From an uncultured Lentisphaerota bacterium (GTDB lineage: Bacteria; Verrucomicrobiota; Kiritimatiellia; RFP12; UBA1067), in assembly GCA_946413265.1 (NCBI GenBank), contig CAMKJU010000005.1, positions 1 through 64,000 of the forward strand: a stretch of DNA of 64,000 bases, read 5' to 3'. The position numbers were made by a program, and so were the translations under genes. The notes under the pieces were generated by a model. That model saw only the letters and a list, made by a program, of their open reading frames with translations. It ran no database searches and was not told the DNA's origin. Below are positions 1 through 10,400 of the stretch, in pieces. Each line of letters opens with the position of its first letter. Position 1 is the stretch's first letter.

Positions 1-1
1 C

Positions 2-265
2 GTGATGGACGTGGTGGCGAACGTGGGCGTGTCGCGCAGGTTGCTTGAAAAACGCTTGCGCGAGGCGACCGGGCAGAGTCTGCTCGAGATGATCCAGTCG
101 GTGCGGCTGGAGAGCGTCTGCCGTCTGCTTACCACGACCTCACTGCCGATGTTGGAGGTGGGGGAGCGTTCCGGCTACGATTCCACCTCGAACCTCAGTT
201 GCCTGTTCCGCAAGCGATTCGGCATGACGATGAGCGACTACCGCGCCCAAAACGCGAAACCCTGA
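2..265 (+). CDS. AraC-family transcriptional regulator, C-terminal fragment
   Basis: This is the 3' end of a gene whose start lies outside the window. The roughly 87 residues left form the two helix-turn-helix motifs of an AraC/XylS DNA-binding domain. The first recognition helix is around VSRRLLEKRLREATG. The second half has the typical spacing of a repeated RLxxxxxLL segment, then EVGERSGYDSTSNLSCLFRKRFG and the terminal SDYRAQ, close to the family's F-x-x-x-F-R-K-x-x-G-x-x-P-x-x-Y-R ending. In this lineage such domains often sit behind a LacI-like sugar sensor (compare the complete gene on the minus strand ending at 49001), so the parent may be a XylR-type regulator, but the sensor is not visible. 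The target is unknown. Confidence 0.85.
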   Translation: MMDVVANVGVSRRLLEKRLREATGQSLLEMIQSVRLESVCRLLTTTSLPMLEVGERSGYDSTSNLSCLFRKRFGMTMSDYRAQNAKP

Positions 266-347
266 GCCGCAGAGAAGGTTTCGGGAGTGCCGCGCTTGTC
301 GCGGCCGCAGGGCGGGCGCGCTGTGACCTCCAAGGCATACCCTTTGT

Positions 348-435
348 GCCGTGTAGGGAGATCAAACCCGCCGTGTAGGGAAATCGAATTTGCCGTGTAG
401 GTAAGTCGCTCCCCCCGTGTAGGGAGACCCGTACA
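348..435. repeat. 22-bp tandem repeat, four copies (iteron-like)
   Basis: Units begin at 348, 370, 392 and 414, exactly 22 bases apart. Each starts with SCCGTGTAGGKA; the tails (roughly GATCAAACCC, AATCGAATTT, AGTCGCTCCC, GACCCGTACA) diverge. The period is not a multiple of three, so it is not a coding repeat. Function unknown; the layout resembles iterons or an operator array. Confidence 0.85.
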
Positions 436-493
436 GGGGGAGGCTGGCCGTCACTCATAAGGAAGTCGGCATGAAGTGGGCCCCGGTTTGCGT

Positions 494-633
494 GGTGCGA
501 TTACGGTGCGGAACGAGAAATCCCCCTAACCGGTAGGGCGGTCGCCCCGCGACCGCCACAACGGGAGGGCCGCGCTCCGTCGCGGCCACAGCGGAAACGA
601 TCTCGGTGCGCGCGGTGCGATTACGGTGCGGAA
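494..633. repeat. 20-bp direct repeat pair (494-513 and 614-633)
   Basis: GGTGCGATTACGGTGCGGAA occurs twice with start points 120 bases apart, bracketing the REP-like double hairpin at 527-587. Each copy contains a smaller internal repeat of GGTGCG. The arrangement could be the target-site duplication or border of an inserted repeat block, but no open reading frame is enclosed. Confidence 0.8.
527..587. repeat. REP-like palindrome doublet
   Basis: Two adjacent hairpins. The first has stem GGCGGTCGC/GCGACCGCC around CCC (537-557). The second has stem GGCCGCG/CGCGGCC (568-574 and 581-587). The first unit, including 10 flanking bases (527-557), recurs base-for-base at 1392-1422. Hairpins with the CCGCGCTT core also occur at 289-305, 20881-20902 and 25372-25388. 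Confidence 0.8.
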
Positions 634-680
634 TGAATACTGAGTTGCGCAAAAGCGGATGAAGTCTTGCGTAAAAACGA

Positions 681-709
681 GTGACACGGCAAAGGAGTTT
701 TGGTATACT
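681..709 (+). promoter_or_regulatory. Sigma-70-type promoter with extended -10
   Basis: GTGACA at 681-686, a 17-base spacer, and TGG-TATACT with the -10 at 704-709. The transcript would begin near 716 and run through the poly-G tract into the small genes at 854 and 1002. Confidence 0.65.
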
Positions 710-834
710 ATACATTGCACCCCAGATTGGGGACTTGAAGGTCGCATGAAATGATGCAGAAAACTACAGATAGGACGGCCCTAAAGGCCACTTGTTCGGT
801 GTTTCCATCGAACTGTGGTGAATTTGCAATTTCC

Positions 835-846
835 GGGGGGGGGGGG
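835..846 (+). other. Homopolymeric G12 tract, candidate phase-variation switch
   Basis: Twelve consecutive G residues lie seven bases before the ATG at 854, where a Shine-Dalgarno sequence would be expected. The tract also sits inside a 52-codon frame starting at 751 (SD-less ATG) and ending at 908. Loss of one G would fuse that frame to the one starting at 854. Slipped-strand mispairing at such tracts is a well-known switch in bacterial surface genes; its use here is inference. Confidence 0.5.
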
Positions 847-853
847 ATGCTAT

Positions 854-1000
854 ATGCTAATTTTAGCATTGGCGTTGTCCCTCTCGGCCCTTGCGGCTCC
901 GCCGCATGACGCATCTACGGGAGTCGCGGCCAATGACGGTTTCAACGACGGCATCGACCGCACCGATCCCAACTTCGTCACCGCAAGGGAGGAGGCATGA
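854..1000 (+). CDS. Small protein with signal-peptide-like N-terminus
   Basis: The frame encodes 48 residues beginning MLILALALSLSALAAPP, a hydrophobic stretch with an Ala-rich cleavage-type ending, then a short acidic tail. It has no normal Shine-Dalgarno sequence; the G12 tract occupies that place. A longer version from a GTG at 815 would read through the G tract and put Gly residues ahead of the hydrophobic segment, which looks less natural. The stop at 998-1000 is one base from the next ATG at 1002, so the two may be co-translated. It could be a decayed signal peptide of a lost secreted gene rather than a functional peptide. I recognise no family. Confidence 0.35.
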   Translation: MLILALALSLSALAAPPHDASTGVAANDGFNDGIDRTDPNFVTAREEA

Positions 1001-1001
1001 T

Positions 1002-1181
1002 ATGGCTTTGCCGATAGCACCTACACCGTTCCTCACCGGTCGGGACGCCGAGCGGTTCGACCACTTGGTGGCTGAGGGACTCAAGCACCCGCTCAAGTCC
1101 AAGAACATTCAGGTGGACTGGGATGCGATTCATCGTATTCAGCGTGAGATCGCCGCTAAACGGAAATGCGAGGCTGCATAG
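1002..1181 (+). CDS. Small charged protein of unknown function
   Basis: A 59-residue frame preceded by a strong Shine-Dalgarno sequence (GGGAGGAGG at 987-995). It starts MALPIAPTPFLTGRDAERF and ends in a basic, helical QREIAAKRKCEAA tail. The short Pro-rich opening followed by a G-R/K-D-A-x-R-F segment resembles small proteins I associate with toxin-antitoxin neighbourhoods in PVC and Bacteroidetes genomes, but no toxin gene is adjacent, so this is only a suggestion. It ends 30 bases before the next small frame and probably shares the promoter at 681-709. Confidence 0.5.
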   Translation: MALPIAPTPFLTGRDAERFDHLVAEGLKHPLKSKNIQVDWDAIHRIQREIAAKRKCEAA

Positions 1182-1211
1182 AAACCCCTCTAACGAACAC
1201 CGAAGGATCAA

Positions 1212-1394
1212 ATGAAAACGACGATCAGGAAGACATTCAGCAAAATGACGGCTCGGACAGCCGCCATCCTGCCCGCTTTCCTCGTTGCCACTGGCGAGTT
1301 GGGTGGAATGGCAACGGCCAAGGATTTCTTAGTAGTTCAACTAGAGGAAAACCGTACGCCGATCGGCTTCGGACAAGCAGGAGACAACCCTTAA
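1212..1394 (+). pseudogene. Truncated copy of a secreted-protein leader
   Basis: This 60-residue frame begins MKTTIRKTFSKMTARTAAILPAFLVATGE. It is recognisably related to the leader of the giant gene just downstream (MKKTMKNAMSSLTAKLAALLLAFTCAG) in length, basic start, T-A-K/R-x-A-A motif and hydrophobic core. Both are preceded by similar spacing to an AAGGA-type ribosome-binding site (CGAAGGATCAA here). After about 40 residues the similarity stops, and the frame runs directly into the REP-like palindrome at 1392-1422. The simplest reading is a leader duplicate whose body was lost; a functional short secreted peptide is possible. Confidence 0.45.
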
Positions 1395-1422
1395 CCGGTA
1401 GGGCGGTCGCCCCGCGACCGCC
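1392..1422. repeat. REP-like palindrome, exact copy of 527-557
   Basis: Thirty-one bases identical to 527-557, containing the GGCGGTCGC/GCGACCGCC stem. It lies between the truncated leader gene and the giant secreted-protein gene. Confidence 0.85.
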
Positions 1423-1473
1423 GAAAGCAAACCCTTTAAGAATCGAATCCCTTTAACAAAGGAAAAGAAGCAA

Positions 1474-4400
1474 ATGAAAAAGACCATGAAGAATGCAATG
1501 AGTTCATTGACGGCGAAGCTCGCCGCCCTGCTGCTCGCCTTCACGTGCGCGGGCACGGCGTGGGGCGCCACTACGCCGGTGTCGACGCTGGCCGAGCTGA
1601 CCGCCGCGATCACGGCGGCCTCCGCCGGCGACACGATTCAGCTGACGGCGGACATCACCGTCAATAAGGCGGTAGTTGTCGACAAGAGCCTGACGCTCGA
1701 TCTTAGCGGCAAAACGCTGGTACTTAAGTACATGGATGCCAGTCAGGGGTCTTTGACGAATACGGCTCCTCTGACGGTGGTCGGTGGCACGGTCACAAGT
1801 ACGGGGCCGTCGACGGCTGCTGGCGGCACCATCTATGGAATTACTTACGAAAGTGATTTAACGCTTCAAAATGTCTCGATTTCGGCTGTAAGTGCTGTTC
1901 CGAATAGTACCACTGTTAGCCCAGAGGGCAAAGTTTGCGCGGTGTATGGCAAGTCCGGCAATCTTGTGGTGGAAAACTGTACGTTGTCTGCGACGGCGAA
2001 GGCCAAGAACCAGAGCAACCATGCATACGCAGTTTATGTCGAGTCCACAGCTGGAGCGGTGAGTATCAGCGGCAGCAGCCTGACGGTTTCGAATACAACT
2101 GTTTCAAATGCCTCTTACGGGAAGGAATTTGGACTTTTCCTTGCCGCAGATATCGTCCCTTCGATTGCCGACAGCACGATTCAGGGTATAATGATAGCTA
2201 GTACCAACACAAGGGACATTACGCTTAATGCAGGTATTTTTGCGAACAACACGTTGACGGGGTTTACCCATGGCATTGACTATTCGGGGACGGGTTCCTT
2301 GACCGTTGACGGCATCACCGTCAACGCCGGTACTTTCTCCGGTTCCACAGGCATCTACAATCGCGGTACCGGCACGGTTGTCGTGAAAACAGGCTCGACC
2401 GTGGCCAGCACGCAGTCCGATGCAATCTACAACGCTTCCACGGGCAAGATTGTCGTTGACGGCGGTACGATAAGTACCACATATTCGACGATGGCTGGCG
2501 TCAAAAACTATGGTAAGGGTGAAGTCGTTATCAACGGCGGAACGATCAGCGGTGGGTACGGTGTGTACAACAACACCGGTACGACGACGATCAACAACGG
2601 CACGATTTCCGGAACGATGAGTACTGGTGCCGTTTTCAACAACGGTGCAGGTACGGTAAACATTGCGGGCGGTACAATCGAGAATACAGGTACGAGCGCA
2701 AACTGCTCGGCGGTTTACAACAATGGCACGGGCAAGATCAACATTACTGGCGGCTCCATGACCGGATCGAAATACGGCGTGTATAACAATGGCTCCGGTA
2801 CTGTCACCATCGAGGACGGGACGATTGCTGGACAGGCGCAGAGCGGTGTCTACAACAGAGTAGCAGGTAAAGTTGCCGTCACGGAAGGCACGATTACTGG
2901 CAAGACCGACGGCGTTTACAACTATGGCACGGGGTCGATCACGATTGAGGGCGGCGCGATCTCTGGCGAGACGAACGGTATCCACAACTACAACGCCAAA
3001 GGCTCTGTTGCCGTTTCGGGTGGCACCGTCAGCGGAGCAATCAACGACAACAACAAGACCGGCACCGTCACGGTCAGCGGCGGCACGTTTACCACGGACG
3101 TTTCAAGCTACCTCGCCGATGGCAGCACGCAGACCGACAACGGGAACGGTACGTACACGATTGCACCGCCCGCCGCGCAGATTGGCGAGACGAAGTACAA
3201 GACCCTCGCCGAGGCTCTTACCGCAGCGAAAGCCGCCGGCATGACCGAGGTGGAGGTTGTCTTGCTTGACGATGCTCAGTTCTCCACCATCACTTCGCTC
3301 GTCGGCTCGTTCTCCAAGATCACCTTTAAGGGAACGGCGCGCAACCAGACGCTTGACATCAATCTCAATAGTGCATTTGATGTCAGGCCTTCGACAGAAT
3401 TCGTTTTTGATGGTCTGACGGTTTCTCGCCTTGACACATCAAGCGATGCTTGGCTCTACCACTATTTTTCTGCGAATAAGATCACCTACAATGATTGCAA
3501 ACTGGTTGGCGAATTTACGGTGATGCATCAGGATACGGACTTCGTAAACTGCGCATTCACCGTGCCTGAGAGCTACGGCAAGCATTATGCCCTTTGGGTT
3601 TGCAAGTGCGACAACCGCACGGTCAACGTGTCGGGGTGTACTTTTGCCGGCTATGACCGGGCCATCAAGATGTATGGCGACGGTTTCTCCTCGACCATGA
3701 CCCTTAACATTTCCGATAGCCAGTTGGCGATATCGAAGAAGAATAAGACCGTAGTTGAAATTGCCGTCGACAAAGGCAATAAGGGTACGTTCAACCTGGT
3801 GATCAACAATTGCACCAAGACCAACTTCGGAACTTCCGAACATGTGGGCGCGAAGTGGGGTGAGAATCTTGTTTCTGAGTGGTTCAATGCAGAAATCAAA
3901 TCTGAAGTCGTTGCTAATGGCGACACGTTCAATGTCTACGTTGACGGCGAGCGTATCTTTATGCCATGCGCGAAAGTCGGTGAAGCGTCCTACTGCGATC
4001 TTCAGAAGGCCGTCGACGCTGCGGAAGCCGGGGGGACGGTTGAGTTGATCGGCAACGTGACGCTTGTTTCTGACCTCGTCGTCAACAAGACCCTCACGAT
4101 TACAACTGGCGGCTATGCCATCATCGGCAATGTCACGGCATCTGAGAACTATGTGGTCGTCAAGACTGAAACGGGGTATCAAATCGGCATTCCTGTTGCT
4201 AAGGTCGAAAAGGACGGTTCGACAATGCACTATTTCGACCTCCATGAAGCACTTGAGGCGGGCAAGGCGGCCGGTTCGGTCGTCACGCTCCTCGCGGACG
4301 TGGACCTCAACAACGAGCCGTGGACGCCGGTGGGCAAGTACGTCGTTTGGGTGGACGAGCAGGGCAACAAGATTCTCACCAGCCAGGGCAAAGAACAAGC

Positions 4401-7400
4401 CGACCCCGCCTACTACTTCGCGGGTACGTTCGACGGCAACGGAAAGAAGATTTCCAACCTGAAGATCAACAAGCCGACGATGACGTCTGTCGGCCTCATC
4501 GGCTACGGCCACGGCAGCCCGACGGTCAAGAACCTGACGGTCGAAAATGTGGACGTCAAGGGCCGTGCGGCGGTCGGCTCGGTTTTCGGCGACGGCATCA
4601 ACAACGTCCAGATCGACAACGTGACCGTGACGGGCAAGATTGCCATCGAGGGCAACTACAAGGTCGGCGGCATCATCGGCGGCGGCTACTTCTGCGTGAA
4701 GAACAGCCAGGTCGTCGGCGACGGCACCGGTACGATCACCGGTGTGTACCTCGGCGAGAAAGGCGATGTTGTCGGCGGTGAAACCTTCGCCATCGGTTAC
4801 GAGGGAGACAACGTGGGCGGCATCGCCGGATTCGCAGGCGAGGGCAATTCCCTCCGGTTCCAGAACTGCTCCGTGAGCGGCGTGAAGATCGTCGGTACGC
4901 GCAAGGTCGGCGGTGTTGCCGGTTCCCTCTATCAGAGCAACAAGGCCGAGAAAGTCTCCGTGAGCGACATCACAGTCGGCACGAATGCCGATACCGACTA
5001 CGCCACGGCCAACCTTAAGACGATGGGCATCGGCAGTCTCGTCGGCGTATACACGGCTCACGCCGAGAACAATGGCGAGCTTACGGGTTCCGTAAGCGGC
5101 GTCACGACGGTCAACGAGAACAAAATCGACGAGTCCCTTTACACGATTGGTGTGATTACGGGCGGCCTGCGCGGAGACAATACGCTGCCCGTGCATCCCG
5201 CATCCACGCTTGACAGCGACGTGCAACTGACGCTCACGTCCACGGCGGGATTCTCCAACGATTATCTTGTCCCTGTCGCGACGCTCTTCGATGTCGATGG
5301 CACGACGGCGATCCGCAGCTACACGACTCTCGCGGCGGCGGTCGAGGCGGCCACGACTGGCCAGACCGTGAAGCTCTTGACGGACAACGCGGAGGACATC
5401 ACCGTCTCCACGGCGAAGACGTTCACGATCGATGCGGATTCCTTCACCTACTCCGGCAACGTCACGGCGGCAAGCGGCTACGTCCTTTCCGCTACCACTT
5501 CCGGCACGACGACGACCTACGCCGCCGCCGTCGCCATCGCTCGGATTGGCTCGACCGAGTATGGTTCGCTTGACACGTTGCTTGCCGCCATTCCGTCGGA
5601 CGGCACGCCGACTACAATCACGATTCTTGTCGATCTGCCGACGGGGAGCACCTATATCACGCTTCCTCAGGGATACAACGTCACAATCGATTTTAACGGC
5701 CACGTGATTACATCGACGCTCAGCGGGGCCTACGCGCCAATCGAGAACTACGGCACGCTGACGCTTGTCGATACGAGCGCGGGTAAGACGGGCGGCATCG
5801 CCGGTGTCAACCGCTGCGTGAACAACTATGGGACGCTGAATGTCGGCACCGGCACGTTCGATTCCGGCACGAAGACGGCCAGCAACGTTGTTTTCGGCGG
5901 CAACTATACGACGACCAGTCATTCGGGCGGCACGGCAATACGCGGCGCAAACGCTTCGGCCGTCATGAATATTTGGGACTGCAACGTCGACGCCGGTATG
6001 TATGCCGTCTATAACTACGGCACGGCGAACGTATATGGCGGAACGTTCAACGGAACGTCGTGCAGCAAGTGCACCGGCAGCAGCTATGCCTACACGTTCT
6101 CTTCGGCTGGTACGTTGAATTTCTACAATGGCGCAGTCTCTGGCGTACACGGCGCTCTGAGCGTGGTCAATGGCACGGCGTCGATCTACGATGGAACGTT
6201 CACCGTCGTGTCCTGCCAAAGGCTTGTGGGCCATTCAGAGACGCCGAACGCCGGCAACTATTACGCGCTCTACGTGGCGGGCGAGACAGGTGCCGTGAGC
6301 TGTGACGTTCTCGGCGGCACATTCACCTCTCCCGGCGTTTCTGTCGTGCTGAACGGCAACAGCGGCGATGGCGGCCTCAAAGAGCACGCGACACTCGCAA
6401 TCCATGGCGGGACGTTCGTTGCCACAGGCAGCAGCACCACCGTCTTCCAGAATGACAATGTTCTCGGCGACCCCAAGATCTACGCGGGCACATTCACGGC
6501 GGCGACCGCCGAAAAGATTGCCGCGTTCTACGAGTCTGCTACCTCGAAGGGGTATCTTGGCGATGATTACAGGCTCAGTGAATTGGATGCCGCAACCCAC
6601 ACCTACACTGTCGAATCCCGCGGCGTAGCCAAAATCGAGCGCACTGGTGAGGCAACACAGTACTACTCCACTCTTGCGGCGGCCTTTGGTGCTGCGCAGA
6701 CTGACGATACGATCCTGCTTCTGGCGGATGTCGAGCAGACAAGCCCCATAACGCCGCTCAACTCGAAGCGTATTCTTGATTTGAACGGATATGAGATTGA
6801 CGGAAATGGCAACACCTCTATTTTCAATCTCAACAACGGTGGCATTTTGGAGATTGATGACAGTAGGGGCGGTGGCAAGATTTGCAACGCCGTTAAAGTC
6901 ATCCAGATAAATGGGGCATATCAAGACAATCTTACCGTCGGCGGTGAGGTTATTCTCAAGGCAGGAAGCATTGAGGGTTGTTTGAACAGAGAATCATATG
7001 GTATTTACTCCAACAATGGCCACACGAAGGTGGAAATTCAAGGAGGAAGTGTCTATGGTGGTTATATTGCCATTCGTATCGTAAAAGCCGATAAGGTTGG
7101 TGCGGGTTATGTCAAGGTTTCTGGAGGCCAGGTTAAAGGAGGTTTTGACGGGTATGTGCATGCCGCTTCTGGTATTGAGGCGACAGTTCCAATCACCATT
7201 GAGGGTGGTAAGATTGTTGCCGAGTCGAAAAACCAGACTTATGCCGTGAAAAGCAGTACGAAAACCCTTGGCGGCAATGAGTTAATTAAGATCACCGGAG
7301 GGACGCTCTGCTCTTATACGCCGGGCATTGGCGCTTCGCTTTCGATTGACTCCCAGTACACAACGGAGATCTCCGGCGGCTGGTTCTCCGAGAAGGTGAC

Positions 7401-10400
7401 GGCCAGCAGCGCCACTGCGGTTCCGGATGAGTACTGCGCCGAGGACTATCTGCCGTCTGAAGAAACCAAGAATGACTTTGGCGACGGTCTCACCTACCAC
7501 ACGGTCAAACTCGGCGTTGCCAAGATCGGGACGAAGGCGTACGATTCGCTGGCAGAAGCGTTCGCGGCGGCTGAAGATGGCGACACGGTGAAGCTCCTGA
7601 AGGACGTCGAGCTGACGGACCGCCTGTTCGTGAACGCCGGGGCGACGCCTGCCTACGCGGGCAGCAACAACCGCTACGCGACGACGAGCGAGAACAAGGC
7701 TGTCACGCTCGACCTGAACGGAAAGAACATCACGAGCGACAGCAACATCGCGCTCGCGGGCGGCAGCCTGAACGTCACAGGCACGGGCAAGATCTCGACG
7801 ACGAACGACGGCCTCGCGCCGATCGAAGTCCGCGGCACGGGCGACCTGGCGACCAAGCGCACGCTGACAATCGGCTCTGGCGTCACGCTCGAGGGCGGCG
7901 AGTACGGCCTGAACGTGTTCGGCTCGAACGACGCGCAGAAGAACGTGATTGACGTGACCGTTGACGGCACGGTTAACGGGACGCTGTTCGTGCTCGGCAA
8001 CCTCAAGAACGCCGCGAACGAGATCAACATCGTCGTGAACGGCACGGTGGCGGCGCCCGCCGGAGAGGGCGACAATGTCAACGTGGGTATTGCGCTCAAC
8101 GGCAACGCGAACGTGACTGTCAACAACGGTGCGACAGTGAGCGGCGACTCGGGCATCGAGGTGCGCGCGGGCACGCTGACGGTGAACGGCGGCACGATTA
8201 CTGCGAAAGCCGAGACCTACAGCTACAAGGCGAACGGCAGCGGTTCGACGACGAAGGGCGCGGCGATTTCTGTTGCGCAGCACACGACGGTGCTTCCGAC
8301 GGCGGTGACGCTCAACGGCGGCACGCTCGTCGGCACCGAGAAGGTGTACGTGAAGGAGGTCAACGCCGGCATGCCCGACGTTACGGTCCAGGCGACGCAG
8401 GGATACACCGCGACGGCGACGATCCCCGAGGACTTCAAGTGGGTCGAGACGGCGACGGCTGGCGTCTACACGCTGGCTGTGAAGGATTATGTTGCGCAGA
8501 TCGTGCGTAACGATACGGTTGTGTGCAAGTACGAGAGCCTGGCGGATGCCATTGCGCAGGCGCAGGCCGACGATACTATTGCGTTGCTGGCGGATGTGAA
8601 TTCCGACACCAGGTTCAGCATCACCAAGTCGCTTACGATTGACGGGCAGGGTCATACTATAGCGGTCAACAACCACGACAATCGCGTCATCGACATCAGC
8701 GAAACGAGTGATGTCACTTTGACCTTGAAGAATGTCACGATTGACGGCGACAATGTCAAAGTGGACGACGCCTATCCTCGTGGCATTTCCATGTATGGTA
8801 ACACAAATGTTAAACTGGTTCTGGACAATGCCACTGTCTCTGCTGGGCATTATGCCATCAACGTGGCTGGTGCCAACAATGGTGTTCAGATCGATATAAA
8901 GAATTCCTCCGTAGCGTCCGGCTGGGCGGCAATCAATGTTTGGTCGCCTGCTGAGATCAATGTGACCGGCAGTGAACTAAGTGGCAGCAACGACAAGGGC
9001 TTTGAAGCTAATGGCTGGAACAACTTCTCCACTATCGTTCTCAACGAGCAGGGCGATACGAGTGCTGCGGGTTCTGAACTGACTTTCACTAACACGAAGA
9101 TTAAGTCTGAAGTTCAAACAGGAAATTCACAGTGGTTTGTTGACGTTCGCTGCGGCGATGCAACCATTACTTTTGACAATTGTGAATTTGAACAGACCGG
9201 TACACCAGCCGATGATGGCAAGCATCCTGACGCCATGTTCGCAGTCAGGGGTGCTGAAGTCAGCGATGTCACTTTCGATGACTGCACCTTCACTAAGGAC
9301 GGTGTGGAAGTAGATGCAGTAGATGCCCTTGTCCAAAATACACTATTCTACAGCTATCCAGCACTATATTCCGATTATGTAATAGATCAAACGCAGTACG
9401 TTATCGGTACGGACGGCGAAGTTCGGCAAGCTGTTCCCGGTACGGTCGAGCGTGATGAAGACTACAACGTGACAGCGGGCACCTTCTATGACGAAAACGA
9501 TCCTACAGACACTCTTGCCGATGGGTACATTGCGGACAAGAATGCCGACGGAACGTATACCGTCAGGGTGGCTCATTACGTCGCGCAGGTGTTCACGGGA
9601 GAGACGGCCGGTCAGAAGTACGAGTCGCTCGACGAGGCCCTCAAGGCGGCGGCGGACGGCGACACGGTGAAACTGCTCCAGGACATCGAGCTGACGGATC
9701 GCCTGTTCGTGAACGCCGGCACGACGCCGACGCTTGACTCGAAGAACCGCTACGCGACGACGAGCGAAAACAAGAGCATTACGCTCGACCTGAATGGCTT
9801 CGACATCACGAGCGCGAGCAACATCGCTCTGGCGGGCGGCAGCCTCACCATCACGGGTAAGGGCACGATTTCTACGACCGGCTCCGGCCTTGCTCCGATC
9901 GAGGTGCGCGGCACGGGCGACCTGGCGAGCAAGCGCACGCTGACCATTGGCGAGGACGTGACGCTCGACAGCACGAGCCGTTCGTACGGCCTGAACGTGT
10001 TCGGCTCGAACGACGCGCAGAAGAACATCATCGACGTGACGGTCGACGGCACGGTGAACGGCACGGTGTTCGTGCTCGGCAACCTCACGAACGCCGACAA
10101 CGAGATCAACATCGTCGTGAACGGCACGGTGGTCGCGCCCAACAACGCGGCGGCCGACAAGTCCAACGTGGGCATCGCGATCAACGGCAACGCGAACGTG
10201 ACGGTGAACGACGGCGCGGCGGTGAGCGGCGACACGGGCGTCGAGGTGCGCGCGGGCGCGCTGACGGTGAACGGCGGCACGATCACGGGCACTGCGGAAA
10301 CCTACAGCTACAAGGCGAACGGCAGCGGCTCGACGACGAAGGGCGCGGCAGTCGCGGTGGCGCAGCACACCACGCGCCAGCCGATTTCCGTCGAAGTCAA

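Larger units (their letters stand above)
266..815. other. Gene-poor repeat-rich intergenic stretch
   Basis: I see no convincing gene in these 550 bases. They hold a small palindrome (289-305, stem GCCGCG), a four-copy 22-bp tandem array, a 20-bp direct repeat separated by 120 bases, a REP-like double hairpin and a good promoter. Open frames here are short and low in information; two opposite-strand frames share a PHRNRT peptide only because of the 20-bp DNA repeat. Confidence 0.7.

Noticed and set aside
348-435. CRISPR array
   Set aside because: The repeats are contiguous 22-bp units with degenerate tails rather than long constant repeats with unique spacers, there are only four, and no cas gene is nearby.
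815-853. GTG start for the small signal-peptide gene
   Set aside because: It would add a Gly run encoded by the G tract before the hydrophobic leader and has no ribosome-binding site; 854 is simpler.
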